A DNA stretch of 64,000 bases from JBFLYH01 sp964630235 (GTDB lineage Bacteria > Oederibacteriota > JAAXVQ01 > JAUVAV01): positions 806,001 through 870,000 of the forward strand of contig CAZVUO010000001.1 in NCBI GenBank assembly GCA_964630235.1. The letters are read 5' to 3'. A model generated the notes under the pieces. It did no database searches, had not been told where the DNA came from, and saw nothing but the letters and a program-made list of their open reading frames with translations. This document shows, in pieces, positions 8,676-16,930 of this stretch. A program made the translations under genes and the position numbers. The first letter of the stretch is position 1. Each line of letters begins with the position of its first letter.

Positions 8676-9409
8676 GCGACCCCGTGATCCGCTTCGACCA
8701 AGTAGGGAAGAGTTATCCCCAGTACCACCATATCACCGGCGGCTTCAAGACCTTCCTGTTCAACTTGCCCAAGGCCTTGCGCCAGTTTCGCGCCAGCCGC
8801 TTCGAAGCCCTGCGCAACATCACTTTTCAGGTTCCCAAGGGACAAGCGCTGGGCTTCGTCGGCCGCAACGGGGCGGGCAAAAGCACTACGCTCGGCTTGA
8901 TGGCCGGCGTGCTCAAACCCACCATGGGCCGCGTGGAAGTGCGCGGCCGGGTCGCACCCCTGCTGGAACTGGGGGCGGGCTTCAACGCGGACCTGACCGG
9001 CCGGGAGAACATTCTGCTCAACAGCATCCTCATGGGCATGACCCGCAAGGAAGCGGTCCGCAAAGCGGACGAGATCATCGCGTTCGCCGAGCTGGGGGAG
9101 TTCATCGACCAGCCCATCCGGGTGTATTCCAGCGGCATGGTCGCGCGCCTGGGGTTCTCCGTGGTGTCCTCCGTGGACCCCGATATCCTGCTGGTGGACG
9201 AAGTGCTGGCAGTGGGCGACCTCAATTTCCAAAAAAAATGCATGGACCGGATGCACACCTTCAAGCGCAAAGGGGTCACGATCGTGCTGGTCTCCCATTC
9301 ACTCAGTAATTTTGAGGGTCTATGCGATCGCGTGATCTGGATCGAGGACCACACCCTCAAAATGGACGGGCTGACCCCGGACGTTATCGCCGCCTACTCC
9401 GCCGCTTAG
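8672..9409 (+). CDS. wzt: ABC polysaccharide exporter ATPase (Wzt-like, short form)
   Basis: This 245-residue ATPase has Walker A GRNGAGKST (64-72), a YSSGM signature near 152-156 in place of LSGGQ, and Walker B ILLVDEVLAVGD (172-183); YSSGM is normal for this subfamily. It energises the preceding permease. It lacks the C-terminal carbohydrate-binding domain that recognises chain-terminating modifications in E. coli O8/O9a-type Wzt, so export probably does not depend on a capped chain end. I chose ATG 8672, which overlaps the wzm stop codon; the frame further upstream is a shadow. Confidence 0.93.
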   Translation: MSDPVIRFDQVGKSYPQYHHITGGFKTFLFNLPKALRQFRASRFEALRNITFQVPKGQALGFVGRNGAGKSTTLGLMAGVLKPTMGRVEVRGRVAPLLELGAGFNADLTGRENILLNSILMGMTRKEAVRKADEIIAFAELGEFIDQPIRVYSSGMVARLGFSVVSSVDPDILLVDEVLAVGDLNFQKKCMDRMHTFKRKGVTIVLVSHSLSNFEGLCDRVIWIEDHTLKMDGLTPDVIAAYSAA

Positions 9410-9459
9410 AACCTTCGCCCGGCAGCAGCCGGCGACATTTACCCTCAGGAGCCGGATAA

Positions 9460-10038
9460 ATGACAAAAACCCTTCGTCTGGTTGTTTTCGCGGGGATGTT
9501 CGCGGCAGCTGTTCCATGCCCGGCCCTGGCCATGGAATCCTCGCAATACCGCCTGGACGTGTCCGTGCTGAATGCCGCCAGCAACACCTATACGGCCAAC
9601 GGCAAACAAGTGTACGACAGCGTGGCCGAACCTTTGGTGGGCCAGGCTTACGGCAGGCAATATTCGGTGCAGGCGGGATTTTTCAACGATTATTTTCTGC
9701 CTGCTCCCACCCCCACGATCACCTGCACGCCCATCCGGCAATTCGGAGGGGAGATCCTGAGCGAGCAATACGTTTATGCCGCGCCCAATCCCATCCGCGG
9801 CCAGCGCGCGAACATTGTTTATCACGTGGCGGAACGGGCGGAAGTGGAGATTAAAATCTTCACCATCAACAACCAATTGGTCATTGCCAAGCATTGGGAC
9901 AGCGTGCCGGCCGGGGAGAATCACTGGCATTGGAACACTTCGGGCATTGCCAACGGAGTGTATTTTCTATTGGTGCGCGCCAAAGGCAGCCAGGGCCGGA
10001 GCACGGTGATCAAAAAGAAAATCGCCCTGGTGAAGTGA
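9460..10038 (+). CDS. Secreted protein with C-terminal FlgD/T9SS-like sorting-type domain
   Basis: This 192-residue protein has a clear signal peptide (residues 1-24, ending ...CPALAM). The C-terminal 85 residues form a FlgD-Ig or type IX sorting-like beta sandwich: a PNPIRG start, VEIKIFTINNQLV in the middle and IANGVYFLLVRA near the end. A CAGGAGCC ribosome site precedes the start. The N-terminal part has a 'VLNAASNTYTANGKQVYDSV' flavour seen in exported proteins of uncultured diderms, but I know no function. It follows the ABC exporter by 50 bases and may share its transcript. Confidence 0.7.
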   Translation: MTKTLRLVVFAGMFAAAVPCPALAMESSQYRLDVSVLNAASNTYTANGKQVYDSVAEPLVGQAYGRQYSVQAGFFNDYFLPAPTPTITCTPIRQFGGEILSEQYVYAAPNPIRGQRANIVYHVAERAEVEIKIFTINNQLVIAKHWDSVPAGENHWHWNTSGIANGVYFLLVRAKGSQGRSTVIKKKIALVK

Positions 10039-10072
10039 AGATAGAGTAAACCACAAACAGGAGGGCTGTCAT

Positions 10073-11089
10073 ATGCTGCGCCGGATCGGGTTATTTCTCA
10101 TTGTGGCTGTACTGGGCATAAACTGTGCTTATGCAGACGTGCCACGGGTGGTCAACTATCAAGGACGGCTGACCGATCTGAACGGAAATGCCTTGCTGGA
10201 CGGGTCTTATTCCATCGCCATCAGGCTCTATGACAGCGACACAGCCCCGGAAAGCTCGGCCATTTGGTCGGACAATTATTCGGTCCAGACCAAGAACGGT
10301 TATTTCAACGTCATGCTGGGATCCAATGCCTCCTTCCCTTTAAACCTGCCTTTTGACCGGCAGTACTACCTGGGCATCAAGGTGGGCATTGACACCGAAA
10401 TGACCCCGCGCCAGCCCCTGAACAGCGTGCCGTATGCGCTGAACGCCGGGCACCAATTCATCGGATTTAAAATCCTGACGGCCTCTTCAGGCACCTATAC
10501 CCCCAGCTACGGAACCCGCGCGATTTTAGTGGAAGCCCAGGGCGGCGGGGGCGGGGGCGGGGGCGCGACTTCTGGGGCTGGCACGATCGGGGTGGGGGCC
10601 GGCGGAAGGGGGGGCGGCTATTGCGCGAAATACATTTCGCCAGTGGCGGCGAGTTACCAATATTCTGTCGGGCAAGCCGGAAGCGGCGGTGGGGCGGGAG
10701 CCAGCGGGACGAATGGGGGAGATACAACTTTCGGTTTGCCGGTCATTCTTACGGCGGAGGGGGGTAATTCTGGGGGTGGTGGCCCGGCATCAACGCCCCC
10801 TGTTTTTTGGGGAAGCGGAGGGACTTCTGTGGGGGCTACTGGGGGAGATGTGAATGTGCCCGGGCAGACAGGAAATTATGCTTTTTCTCTTTCTGCAAGC
10901 CAAGGAACAGGTGGCACTGGAGCACCGAGCCGCTTTGGCAGGGGTGGGGCGCCAGGATACAACGGAAATAACGGCGGCGATGCAGCTGGTTATGGTGCTG
11001 GCGGCGGCGGGGCCTGCGCGATTAATTCCATCGACAGGTCGGGAGGGAACGGAACACCGGGCGTGATTGTGATATGGGAATTTAAATAA
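10073..11089 (+). CDS. Secreted protein with glycine-rich C-terminal domain
   Basis: This 338-residue protein has a signal peptide (1-22, ending in ...CAYADV). An N-terminal domain of about 115 residues begins VPRVVNYQGRLTDLNGNALL and resembles a recurrent module in secreted proteins of uncultured diderms. A C-terminal region from about residue 155 is more than one third glycine (runs of GGGGGG), like the glycine-rich tail domains of phage and surface fibres. AGGAGG precedes the start. It is paired with the previous secreted gene. The role is unknown; a surface fibre or adhesin is a guess from composition only. Confidence 0.7.
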   Translation: MLRRIGLFLIVAVLGINCAYADVPRVVNYQGRLTDLNGNALLDGSYSIAIRLYDSDTAPESSAIWSDNYSVQTKNGYFNVMLGSNASFPLNLPFDRQYYLGIKVGIDTEMTPRQPLNSVPYALNAGHQFIGFKILTASSGTYTPSYGTRAILVEAQGGGGGGGGATSGAGTIGVGAGGRGGGYCAKYISPVAASYQYSVGQAGSGGGAGASGTNGGDTTFGLPVILTAEGGNSGGGGPASTPPVFWGSGGTSVGATGGDVNVPGQTGNYAFSLSASQGTGGTGAPSRFGRGGAPGYNGNNGGDAAGYGAGGGGACAINSIDRSGGNGTPGVIVIWEFK

Positions 11090-11178
11090 ATTATCATTCA
11101 ACGACAAGGCTATTTTATAACCATTGCGCAAGAAGGTATTTACGATATTTTTAACGCAACAGAAACACTTTCGGTAGA

Positions 11179-12306
11179 TCAGGAAATAATATTGACCAGA
11201 TCATCAACAAGGCTTCTTAACGAAAAAACTTTTTGTTTAAGATATTGGCGATACTGTTTGTTATGAATGATGCAATCCCGAAGAGAGTCGATAATATCTT
11301 GACGGTGTTTTTCAAGGGAATAGAAATCGTAGACCGGCATCTTCCAATCGAATAATTTGAAATCTCCTTCCATTTTATATGTGTTTGCTGAGAAACCGAT
11401 AAGCGGACATCCGCTAATGGCAGCTAAACAAGAGCCGTGGTGTCTACCACTAATATGGGCAGAAGCTTTTTTTGCTAATAAAGCGTAATCATTATACGTA
11501 AATTTGCCGTAAAAAACCCTGCCCAACCTGTCGAATTCTCGTAAAAACGAGTCCCCGCCCACATCGGCAAGTAAGATTTGGTGATCAAAATGCTGAAGAA
11601 TATCATTCAACAGATGCAGAAAGGAATGAACGTCCCATTTACCATACCATTGCTCATAAATTGGATGGTTCAATGAAGAACCGCCAACCATGATATAGGG
11701 CTTTTGAGTAGTAAACCCGAAAGGCAATGGTTCTTGGAATTTACGGAACGAGTTTTCGTGAAAAGAGAATACAGCATCCGGAACCAAATGCACATTCTTG
11801 GCGTTAATATTTTTCAATGCTTGATAGGTTTCGCATTCGCGGGCGCAAGAGCCGTCAATGATTGAATAGACGTATTTCGCAATTTCAAAAACATGAGTAA
11901 TGTCGGCCGTGTGGTTAATAATAAATACTTTTTTGTTAAATACGGATTTTGCACAAAAGGCTAAGAATAATTGATATCGGCATTTAATCACATCTTTGTA
12001 GATAGACCCTTCTCCGTTAATAAGGATAATATCGTTTCGGCGGATTTTATCCAACTCGTAATAATATGCGTGTGATGGATCGATAGCTGGGTTCGCGCAC
12101 TCCTGCGCTTTTTTACGGAAGTCGTCAAGATGAGCCGAGGGAAGAAATTCAATCATTTGCCCTCGCTCTGTATGATAAAGTTTAATAATGTCCGAGAGAC
12201 GCAAATCTTTTCGTTTGGAAAGCAGGTTATAAAGCGCGAGTGTAGTTGCTTTGCATCCGAGATTATTGTCGTCGTAAGTGTCGTTAATAAATAATATATT
12301 TTTCAT
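11179..12306 (-). CDS. Polysaccharide pyruvyltransferase family protein
   Basis: This 375-residue protein starts MKNILFINDTYDDNNLGCKA and ends with the family-typical region containing ISGRHHGSCLAAISGCPLIG, where the GRHHG segment is the conserved signature of CsaB/WcaK-like pyruvyltransferases. Such enzymes add ketal pyruvate to cell-surface polysaccharides. I chose the ATG at 12306 over the in-frame codon 60 bases upstream because a consensus promoter and an AGGA ribosome site fit it. The gene is antisense to all neighbours and very AT-rich, so it looks recently acquired. Confidence 0.8.
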   Translation of the reverse strand: MKNILFINDTYDDNNLGCKATTLALYNLLSKRKDLRLSDIIKLYHTERGQMIEFLPSAHLDDFRKKAQECANPAIDPSHAYYYELDKIRRNDIILINGEGSIYKDVIKCRYQLFLAFCAKSVFNKKVFIINHTADITHVFEIAKYVYSIIDGSCARECETYQALKNINAKNVHLVPDAVFSFHENSFRKFQEPLPFGFTTQKPYIMVGGSSLNHPIYEQWYGKWDVHSFLHLLNDILQHFDHQILLADVGGDSFLREFDRLGRVFYGKFTYNDYALLAKKASAHISGRHHGSCLAAISGCPLIGFSANTYKMEGDFKLFDWKMPVYDFYSLEKHRQDIIDSLRDCIIHNKQYRQYLKQKVFSLRSLVDDLVNIIS

Positions 12307-12337
12307 CAGTTGTATTCCTGTCTCTAAGGGTATTTCA

Positions 12338-12366
12338 TATATATATAAAGACCACGAGGGTGTCAA
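12338..12366 (-). promoter_or_regulatory. Sigma-70 type promoter for the pyruvyltransferase gene
   Basis: On the minus strand TTGACA (12366-12361) and TATATA (12343-12338) are spaced by 17 bases. Transcription would begin near 12331, about 25 bases before the ATG at 12306. Confidence 0.65.
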
Positions 12367-12572
12367 GTGATACGGGGAGCGTTTAATGGTATTTAGGTTT
12401 GACCTATAGTTGTGGGGGTGTTATATTTTTGACGCGACGAGAAAAACCATAGATATTTCCCACGATTAGTAGGTTAAAGCGTCCGAGTCGCGAATGGGAT
12501 AAGAAAATCGAAAACCGAATAAAATTCTCGACTTTGGCAAATATTGGATTTATTAACTTTATTCCTTTCGCA

Positions 12573-12652
12573 CGTCATCCCGACGAATGCCGGGGTCCGG
12601 AAAAGCCTTTCAACTCAATAACACTGGATATCGGCCTTCGCCGGTATTACGG
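12573..12652. repeat. Dispersed palindromic repeat, CGTCAT-CCG family, copy 1
   Basis: The left arm CGTCATCCCGACGAATGCCG... (12573-12600) and the right arm ending ...CGCCGGTATTACGG (12624-12652) are imperfect inverted repeats, 20 of 28 positions matching by hand. A related element lies at 56425-56501. The rest of the 12307-12693 intergenic stretch is AT-rich and holds the minus-strand promoter, but I see no other gene there. Confidence 0.6.
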
Positions 12653-12743
12653 TAAAAAGGGCCAAAACGAATATTTGCTAAGGCTGAGTAAAAATGTCTA
12701 AAAAATCGGATTGGCCACTACGCTATTTTATTACGGTATCAAA

Positions 12744-13709
12744 ATGGGTTTTCTAAAAAAGGCGAGCGTGATGGATCCAACTAGGTGCGTTGAGGCTGAC
12801 ATCCCTGAACAGCTTCAAATAGAAATAACCTGCCGCTGTAATTTGAAATGCAGTATGTGTCCTCGGGAAACCTTATCGTACAGTAAAAGGAAAGTGCCCG
12901 ATATAAGCGCGGAAAAAATATTGCCTTTATTGAGCACATTGCCGCGGGGAATTACATGTATTTCCATCCACGGGCTAGGAGAACCGTTGCTTTCGCCGGA
13001 TGTCAAGACGATCATTCATGCAATAAATTTAATTTCTTCTACCCTTCTGGTTACCAATGGTTTGCTGCTTGATAATAAAATGGCTACTTTTCTTGCTGGC
13101 GAAGAAAAAACGATCATTACCATTTCCATGGACTCGCCGTTTAAAAACGATTACGAAAGCATCAGAGGGCCCTTTTATGACAAATTGCTAAGTAATATCG
13201 ATGTTTTAAAAAAGATGGTCGAGACTGGTAGAATGGCAAACAGGATTATTCTACAAATGACTGTTTCAAAAGAAAATTTCAAACACATTTTGCCAATGCT
13301 GGAATTTTGCGCGGATCATAGAATAAAAGAAATAAACATTATTGCTATTCAAGAAAACAAGAAGCAAAGGTTTTATTACAAGTTGCCCGGCTATCATGCG
13401 AGCGTCGGGGAAATAAAGAGAGTTGCGCTTCACAAGGGTATTGAGGCGAGATTTATCAACTTTTCACCCGTAACAAAATCCGAACTTTGTCGTCGCCCCT
13501 GGACAAGGCCATTTATTGATGTTGAAGGTAATTTATACCCGTGTTGTATACATTTTGTTAAAGATAAAAAACGCGTTATTATTGGAAATGTTTTCAAAGA
13601 AACCTTCGTGAATCTTTGGAACTCCAAGATGTTTTTAGATTTCCGTAGAAATATGTTGGAAGGAAAATACTCGGATATGTGCAAAAAATGTCCGTTCTTA
13701 TTCGGTTAA
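12744..13709 (+). CDS. Radical SAM/SPASM domain protein
   Basis: The protein (321 residues from this ATG) has the radical SAM cluster motif CRCNLKCSMC (CxxxCxxC) soon after an LQIEIT strand, then a HGLGEPLL segment. A C-terminal SPASM-type region contains CRRPWTRPF, DVEGNLYPCC and CKKCPF. Proteins of this group modify peptides or small molecules, and many lie in polysaccharide loci with unknown roles. The start is uncertain: in-frame TTG 12711 and ATG 12771 are alternatives. A better-looking start with an AAGG site at 12694 is in another frame and runs into a stop at 12754, which suggests a frameshift. The gene is AT-rich like its divergent neighbour. Confidence 0.78.
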   Translation: MGFLKKASVMDPTRCVEADIPEQLQIEITCRCNLKCSMCPRETLSYSKRKVPDISAEKILPLLSTLPRGITCISIHGLGEPLLSPDVKTIIHAINLISSTLLVTNGLLLDNKMATFLAGEEKTIITISMDSPFKNDYESIRGPFYDKLLSNIDVLKKMVETGRMANRIILQMTVSKENFKHILPMLEFCADHRIKEINIIAIQENKKQRFYYKLPGYHASVGEIKRVALHKGIEARFINFSPVTKSELCRRPWTRPFIDVEGNLYPCCIHFVKDKKRVIIGNVFKETFVNLWNSKMFLDFRRNMLEGKYSDMCKKCPFLFG

Positions 13710-13757
13710 GGAAACTGTAATTTATATAATATGAAAGCTGGTTTATTAACGTATCAC

Positions 13758-14849
13758 ATGAAAAAAATATTGGCATTTACCTATATGCCGCGCCATCTGA
13801 AAAAACTGCTGCCCTTGTTGCGCGCTTTTCAAGCCCAGGCCGGCAAAGTACGGCTGGTCCTGCTGTTGATGACCCAGGAGGAGAAAAAAACGGCGGAGGC
13901 CGCGGGTTTGTCCTGCCGCATGTTGGATGAATACACGGACCAGCCGCGGGACCTGGAATTTGACCTGGCGTGGGGCTTGGAGCCCTTGCTCAACGCGCTG
14001 GAGCAAGAACGCCCGGACCTGTTCGTCGCTATTGAAGTGAATTACATCCTGCGGAACGCCATCCGCTATTGCAAACAAAAACGCATCCGTAACCTGGTCG
14101 TCCAGCATGGCACACCCAATCCCTATTCCCTGCACGCCTTCGCACCCTTTGAAGGTGACTGCTTCGCCGTCTGGGGCAGCTATTCCCGCGAATGGCTCAC
14201 GCCCTATTTTCTGGACCCTGGCAAAATGCACCTGACAGGGGGCATGAACTTTGACCGCCTGACCACCCTGCGGCCGGACCGGCAGCAGCTGGCGCGGGAA
14301 CTGGGGATCCCGGCGGACGGGAAATGGGTGCTGTTCACCACCCAGACCACCGGGGCAGGAGGCCTTCCGACGGAAAAGGAGATCCGGGAGGGCGTGATGG
14401 AGGCGGCGCTGGCTGTCAAAGGCCATCCTGACTGGCAGATGATCTTCCAGGTTCACCCCTCCCAGACCGTGGAATCCATCGCCGAGATCGTCGATCCCCT
14501 GGGCGTTCCCAACGCCCGGGTCATGAAATACCTGGACACCGAGATGCTGATCGCGGCCTGCGACGGGATGATCACCTTCTTTTCCACCACGGCCATTGAT
14601 GCTATAGTGTGTAGAAAACCCCTGTTGCTGATCAACCTGGCGGACGATGCCGGTTTTTTCCCGTTTGTAAAGGCCCGTGCCGCGCTGGGTGCCTACCGCC
14701 GGGAGGAGATCCAGGCCCAGGTGCAGGAAATGCTGCGGCCGGGATTGGAACTGCCGGGCCAGGAAAAAATGGCCGGCGAGATGAATTTCCTGAACGACGG
14801 CAAGGCGCTGGAGCGCGTGCAGGCGCTTTGCTGGGAACTGATGGGATAA
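13758..14849 (+). CDS. GT-B fold transferase, CDP-glycerol/capsule polysaccharide transferase-like
   Basis: This 363-residue protein starts MKKILAFTYMPRHLKKLLPLL; a longer start at 13731 (MKAGLLTYH...) is possible. It has a VVQHGTPNP segment, a KMHLTGGMNFDRL segment and a late AACDGMITFFSTTAIDAIV segment. These are typical of the second Rossmann domain in CDP-glycerol glycerophosphotransferase-like and capsule transferases. It stands directly upstream of the NeuB/NeuA pair, so a nonulosonic-acid (sialic-acid-like) transferase is plausible but unproven. GC content jumps from low to high within the first 60 bases, marking the right edge of the AT-rich insert. Confidence 0.6.
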   Translation: MKKILAFTYMPRHLKKLLPLLRAFQAQAGKVRLVLLLMTQEEKKTAEAAGLSCRMLDEYTDQPRDLEFDLAWGLEPLLNALEQERPDLFVAIEVNYILRNAIRYCKQKRIRNLVVQHGTPNPYSLHAFAPFEGDCFAVWGSYSREWLTPYFLDPGKMHLTGGMNFDRLTTLRPDRQQLARELGIPADGKWVLFTTQTTGAGGLPTEKEIREGVMEAALAVKGHPDWQMIFQVHPSQTVESIAEIVDPLGVPNARVMKYLDTEMLIAACDGMITFFSTTAIDAIVCRKPLLLINLADDAGFFPFVKARAALGAYRREEIQAQVQEMLRPGLELPGQEKMAGEMNFLNDGKALERVQALCWELMG

Positions 14850-14868
14850 CCGGAGAGGGGTGACAACC

Positions 14869-15759
14869 ATGGCGTTCGAGCTCGAGCCCACGCCTTCCGT
14901 GCAGGTCATCGCCGAGATCGGCTGCAATCACCAGGGCGATTTCAACCTGGCCAAGCAGATGGTCAAAACCGCAATTGAATTCTGCGGCGTGCACGTGGTG
15001 AAACTGCAAAAACGCACCCCGCGCGAATTGCTGGATGTCGCGGAATACAGCGCCCCTCACCCCGCCCCTGAGCACGCGTTTGGCAGCACCTACGGCGCGC
15101 ACCGGGAATTCCTGGAGTTTACCCAAGAGCAGCACCGGCAGTTAAAGGCCTATTGCGAGGAATTAGGCGGCGCCTATTCTGCTTCCGTCTGGGACCTCAC
15201 CGCCGCGGGTGAGATCATGGCCTTGCAGCCGGCCATGATTAAGATACCCGCTTCGCAAAACATGAACTACCCGCTGCTGCAGAAAGTGGCGGATGGCTAT
15301 CCAGGCGAGATCCACGTCTCCTTCGGCATGACTACGCCGGACGAGGAGGAACAGATCGTGGAGTTTTTTACGCGCCGGAATAGACAGCAAGACCTGGTGA
15401 TCTACTCCTGTGTTTCCGGCTATCCCGTCAAATTCAAGGAACTGTCGCTGCTGGACATCCGCCGGCTGGGAGATAAGTTCGGCTCGGCAGTGAAAAAGAT
15501 CGGCTTCTCCGGGCACCATCTCGGCATCGCGGCCGACGTGGCGGCCATGGTGCTGGGCGCCCGGTGCATTGAAAGGCACTTTACGCTCGACCGGACCCTT
15601 AAAGGCACGGACCACGCGGCCAGTCTGGAGCCGGACGGCCTGCGGAGGCTGGTGAGGGACCTGCAGCATGTCTCCTCGGCTTTGCAGTACAAAACCCAAC
15701 CCGTCATGGCGGTCGAGGAAAAGCAGCGGAATAAAATGAAAAAGGTGCGCCATGCCTGA
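14869..15759 (+). CDS. NeuB-like N-acetylneuraminate/nonulosonate synthase, SAF domain absent
   Basis: This 296-residue TIM-barrel protein matches NeuB synthases: VIAEIGCNHQGDFNLAKQM at the N terminus, KLQKRTPRELL, IKIPASQNMN and a late GARCIERHFTLDRTLKGTDHAASL segment. NeuB condenses phosphoenolpyruvate with a six-carbon N-acetyl sugar, or its phosphate, to make nine-carbon sugars. The C-terminal antifreeze-like SAF domain of standard enzymes (about 350 residues) is missing. I chose ATG 14869 because GGAGAGGGG lies eight bases upstream. It overlaps the next gene by eight bases. Because a phosphatase domain follows, the product may be a 9-phosphate. Confidence 0.87.
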   Translation: MAFELEPTPSVQVIAEIGCNHQGDFNLAKQMVKTAIEFCGVHVVKLQKRTPRELLDVAEYSAPHPAPEHAFGSTYGAHREFLEFTQEQHRQLKAYCEELGGAYSASVWDLTAAGEIMALQPAMIKIPASQNMNYPLLQKVADGYPGEIHVSFGMTTPDEEEQIVEFFTRRNRQQDLVIYSCVSGYPVKFKELSLLDIRRLGDKFGSAVKKIGFSGHHLGIAADVAAMVLGARCIERHFTLDRTLKGTDHAASLEPDGLRRLVRDLQHVSSALQYKTQPVMAVEEKQRNKMKKVRHA

Positions 15760-16930
15760 ACCCTTTGTCGCCTTCATCCCTGCTCGGGGCGGGAGCAAGA
15801 GCGTTCCCCTGAAGAACATCCGGCTTTTCTGCGGCCGGCCATTGCTCTACTGGGCCCTCAAGGCGGCGCAGGACTGCCCGTCCATTGCCAGGGGCTATGT
15901 GGCCACGGACAGCCAGCCGATCAGGGAGGCAGTGACGGGATTCCATTTCAGCAAGGTCGAGGTGGTCGCCCGCTCGGCCGAGACGGCCACGGACGAAGCA
16001 AGCACCGAGTCCGCCTTGCTCGAGTTCGCTGCCGGCCATGAGTTTGAGAACTTGGTTCTGGTCCAGGCCACTTCCCCCCTGCTCGAGGCGGGCGATCTGG
16101 AAAGGGGCATCAGACAGTTCCAGGAACAACAAGCGGACAGTCTGCTGTCGGTCGTGCCTCAGAAACGGTTCACCTGGAAAGCGGACCGGGGATGGGGGCA
16201 GCCCGTGAATTACCAGCCCGCGCAAAGGCCCCGCCGGCAGGATTGGGACGGCTACTGGGTCGAGAACGGCGCGTTTTACATTACCCGGCGGAGACGGCTG
16301 CTGGACAGCCGCTGCCGCCTTTCGGGCAAGATCTCGTGTTATGTCATGCCGGAGGATACGTACGGCGAGCTGGATGAGCCAGGGGACTGGGAGATCCTGG
16401 AACAGCTCAAACGGCGGCGCTTGCGCCGGCACGCGTTCGGGAGCGTGGACTTCCGGCAGCTCAACCTCCTGATCTCCGATGTGGATGGTGTGCTGACCGA
16501 TGCCGGATTGTATTACATCGACGGGCAGGAGTGCCGGAAGTTCAGCGTCCGCGACGGCATGGGACTTACGCGGCTGCGGCGGCAGGGGATCCAGGTCATG
16601 TTCCTGACCGCGGAACAAACGCCTGGCATCGAACAGCGCGCGCGCAAACTGGGGATCGAGTTCCTGTGTATGGGGGAAAAGGACAAAAAGGCGTTCTTGG
16701 AGTCTTTTTATTCCTCCCACCCGGAATTTTCGCCGGTTCGGACCGCCTATATCGGGGACGATGTCAATGACCTCGCAGCCCTCCGGATGGCGGGATTTTC
16801 CGCCGCCCCACAGGATGCGGAAGCGGAGGTCAAGGCGGCTGCGAGCTATGTTTGCGAGGCCCCTGGCGGCCGGGGATGCGTGCGGGAAGTCTGCGACCTC
16901 ATCCTTGCACAGAGGAACCATGCCGACTGA
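15752..16930 (+). CDS. NeuA-like CMP-nonulosonate cytidylyltransferase fused to KdsC-like HAD phosphatase
   Basis: This 392-residue protein has two domains. Residues 1-230 form a cytidylyltransferase with IPARGGSKSVPLKNI (9-23), which activates a nonulosonic acid with CTP. Residues 235-390 form a HAD phosphatase of the KdsC type with nucleophile motif SDVDGVLTD (D243, D245), a TAEQ loop and GDDVNDLAAL near the end. The phosphatase could remove phosphate from a sugar-acid 9-phosphate made by the neighbouring NeuB-like enzyme before activation. Together with NeuB this supplies CMP-sialic-acid-like donors. The first steps, such as the epimerase, are not in the window. Confidence 0.88.
   Translation: MPEPFVAFIPARGGSKSVPLKNIRLFCGRPLLYWALKAAQDCPSIARGYVATDSQPIREAVTGFHFSKVEVVARSAETATDEASTESALLEFAAGHEFENLVLVQATSPLLEAGDLERGIRQFQEQQADSLLSVVPQKRFTWKADRGWGQPVNYQPAQRPRRQDWDGYWVENGAFYITRRRRLLDSRCRLSGKISCYVMPEDTYGELDEPGDWEILEQLKRRRLRRHAFGSVDFRQLNLLISDVDGVLTDAGLYYIDGQECRKFSVRDGMGLTRLRRQGIQVMFLTAEQTPGIEQRARKLGIEFLCMGEKDKKAFLESFYSSHPEFSPVRTAYIGDDVNDLAALRMAGFSAAPQDAEAEVKAAASYVCEAPGGRGCVREVCDLILAQRNHAD

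Noticed and set aside
12694..12760. Programmed -1 frameshift in the radical SAM gene
   Set aside because: The A-run that could act as a slippery site starts inside the stop codon and the codons before it re-pair poorly, so a mutation or sequence error is simpler.
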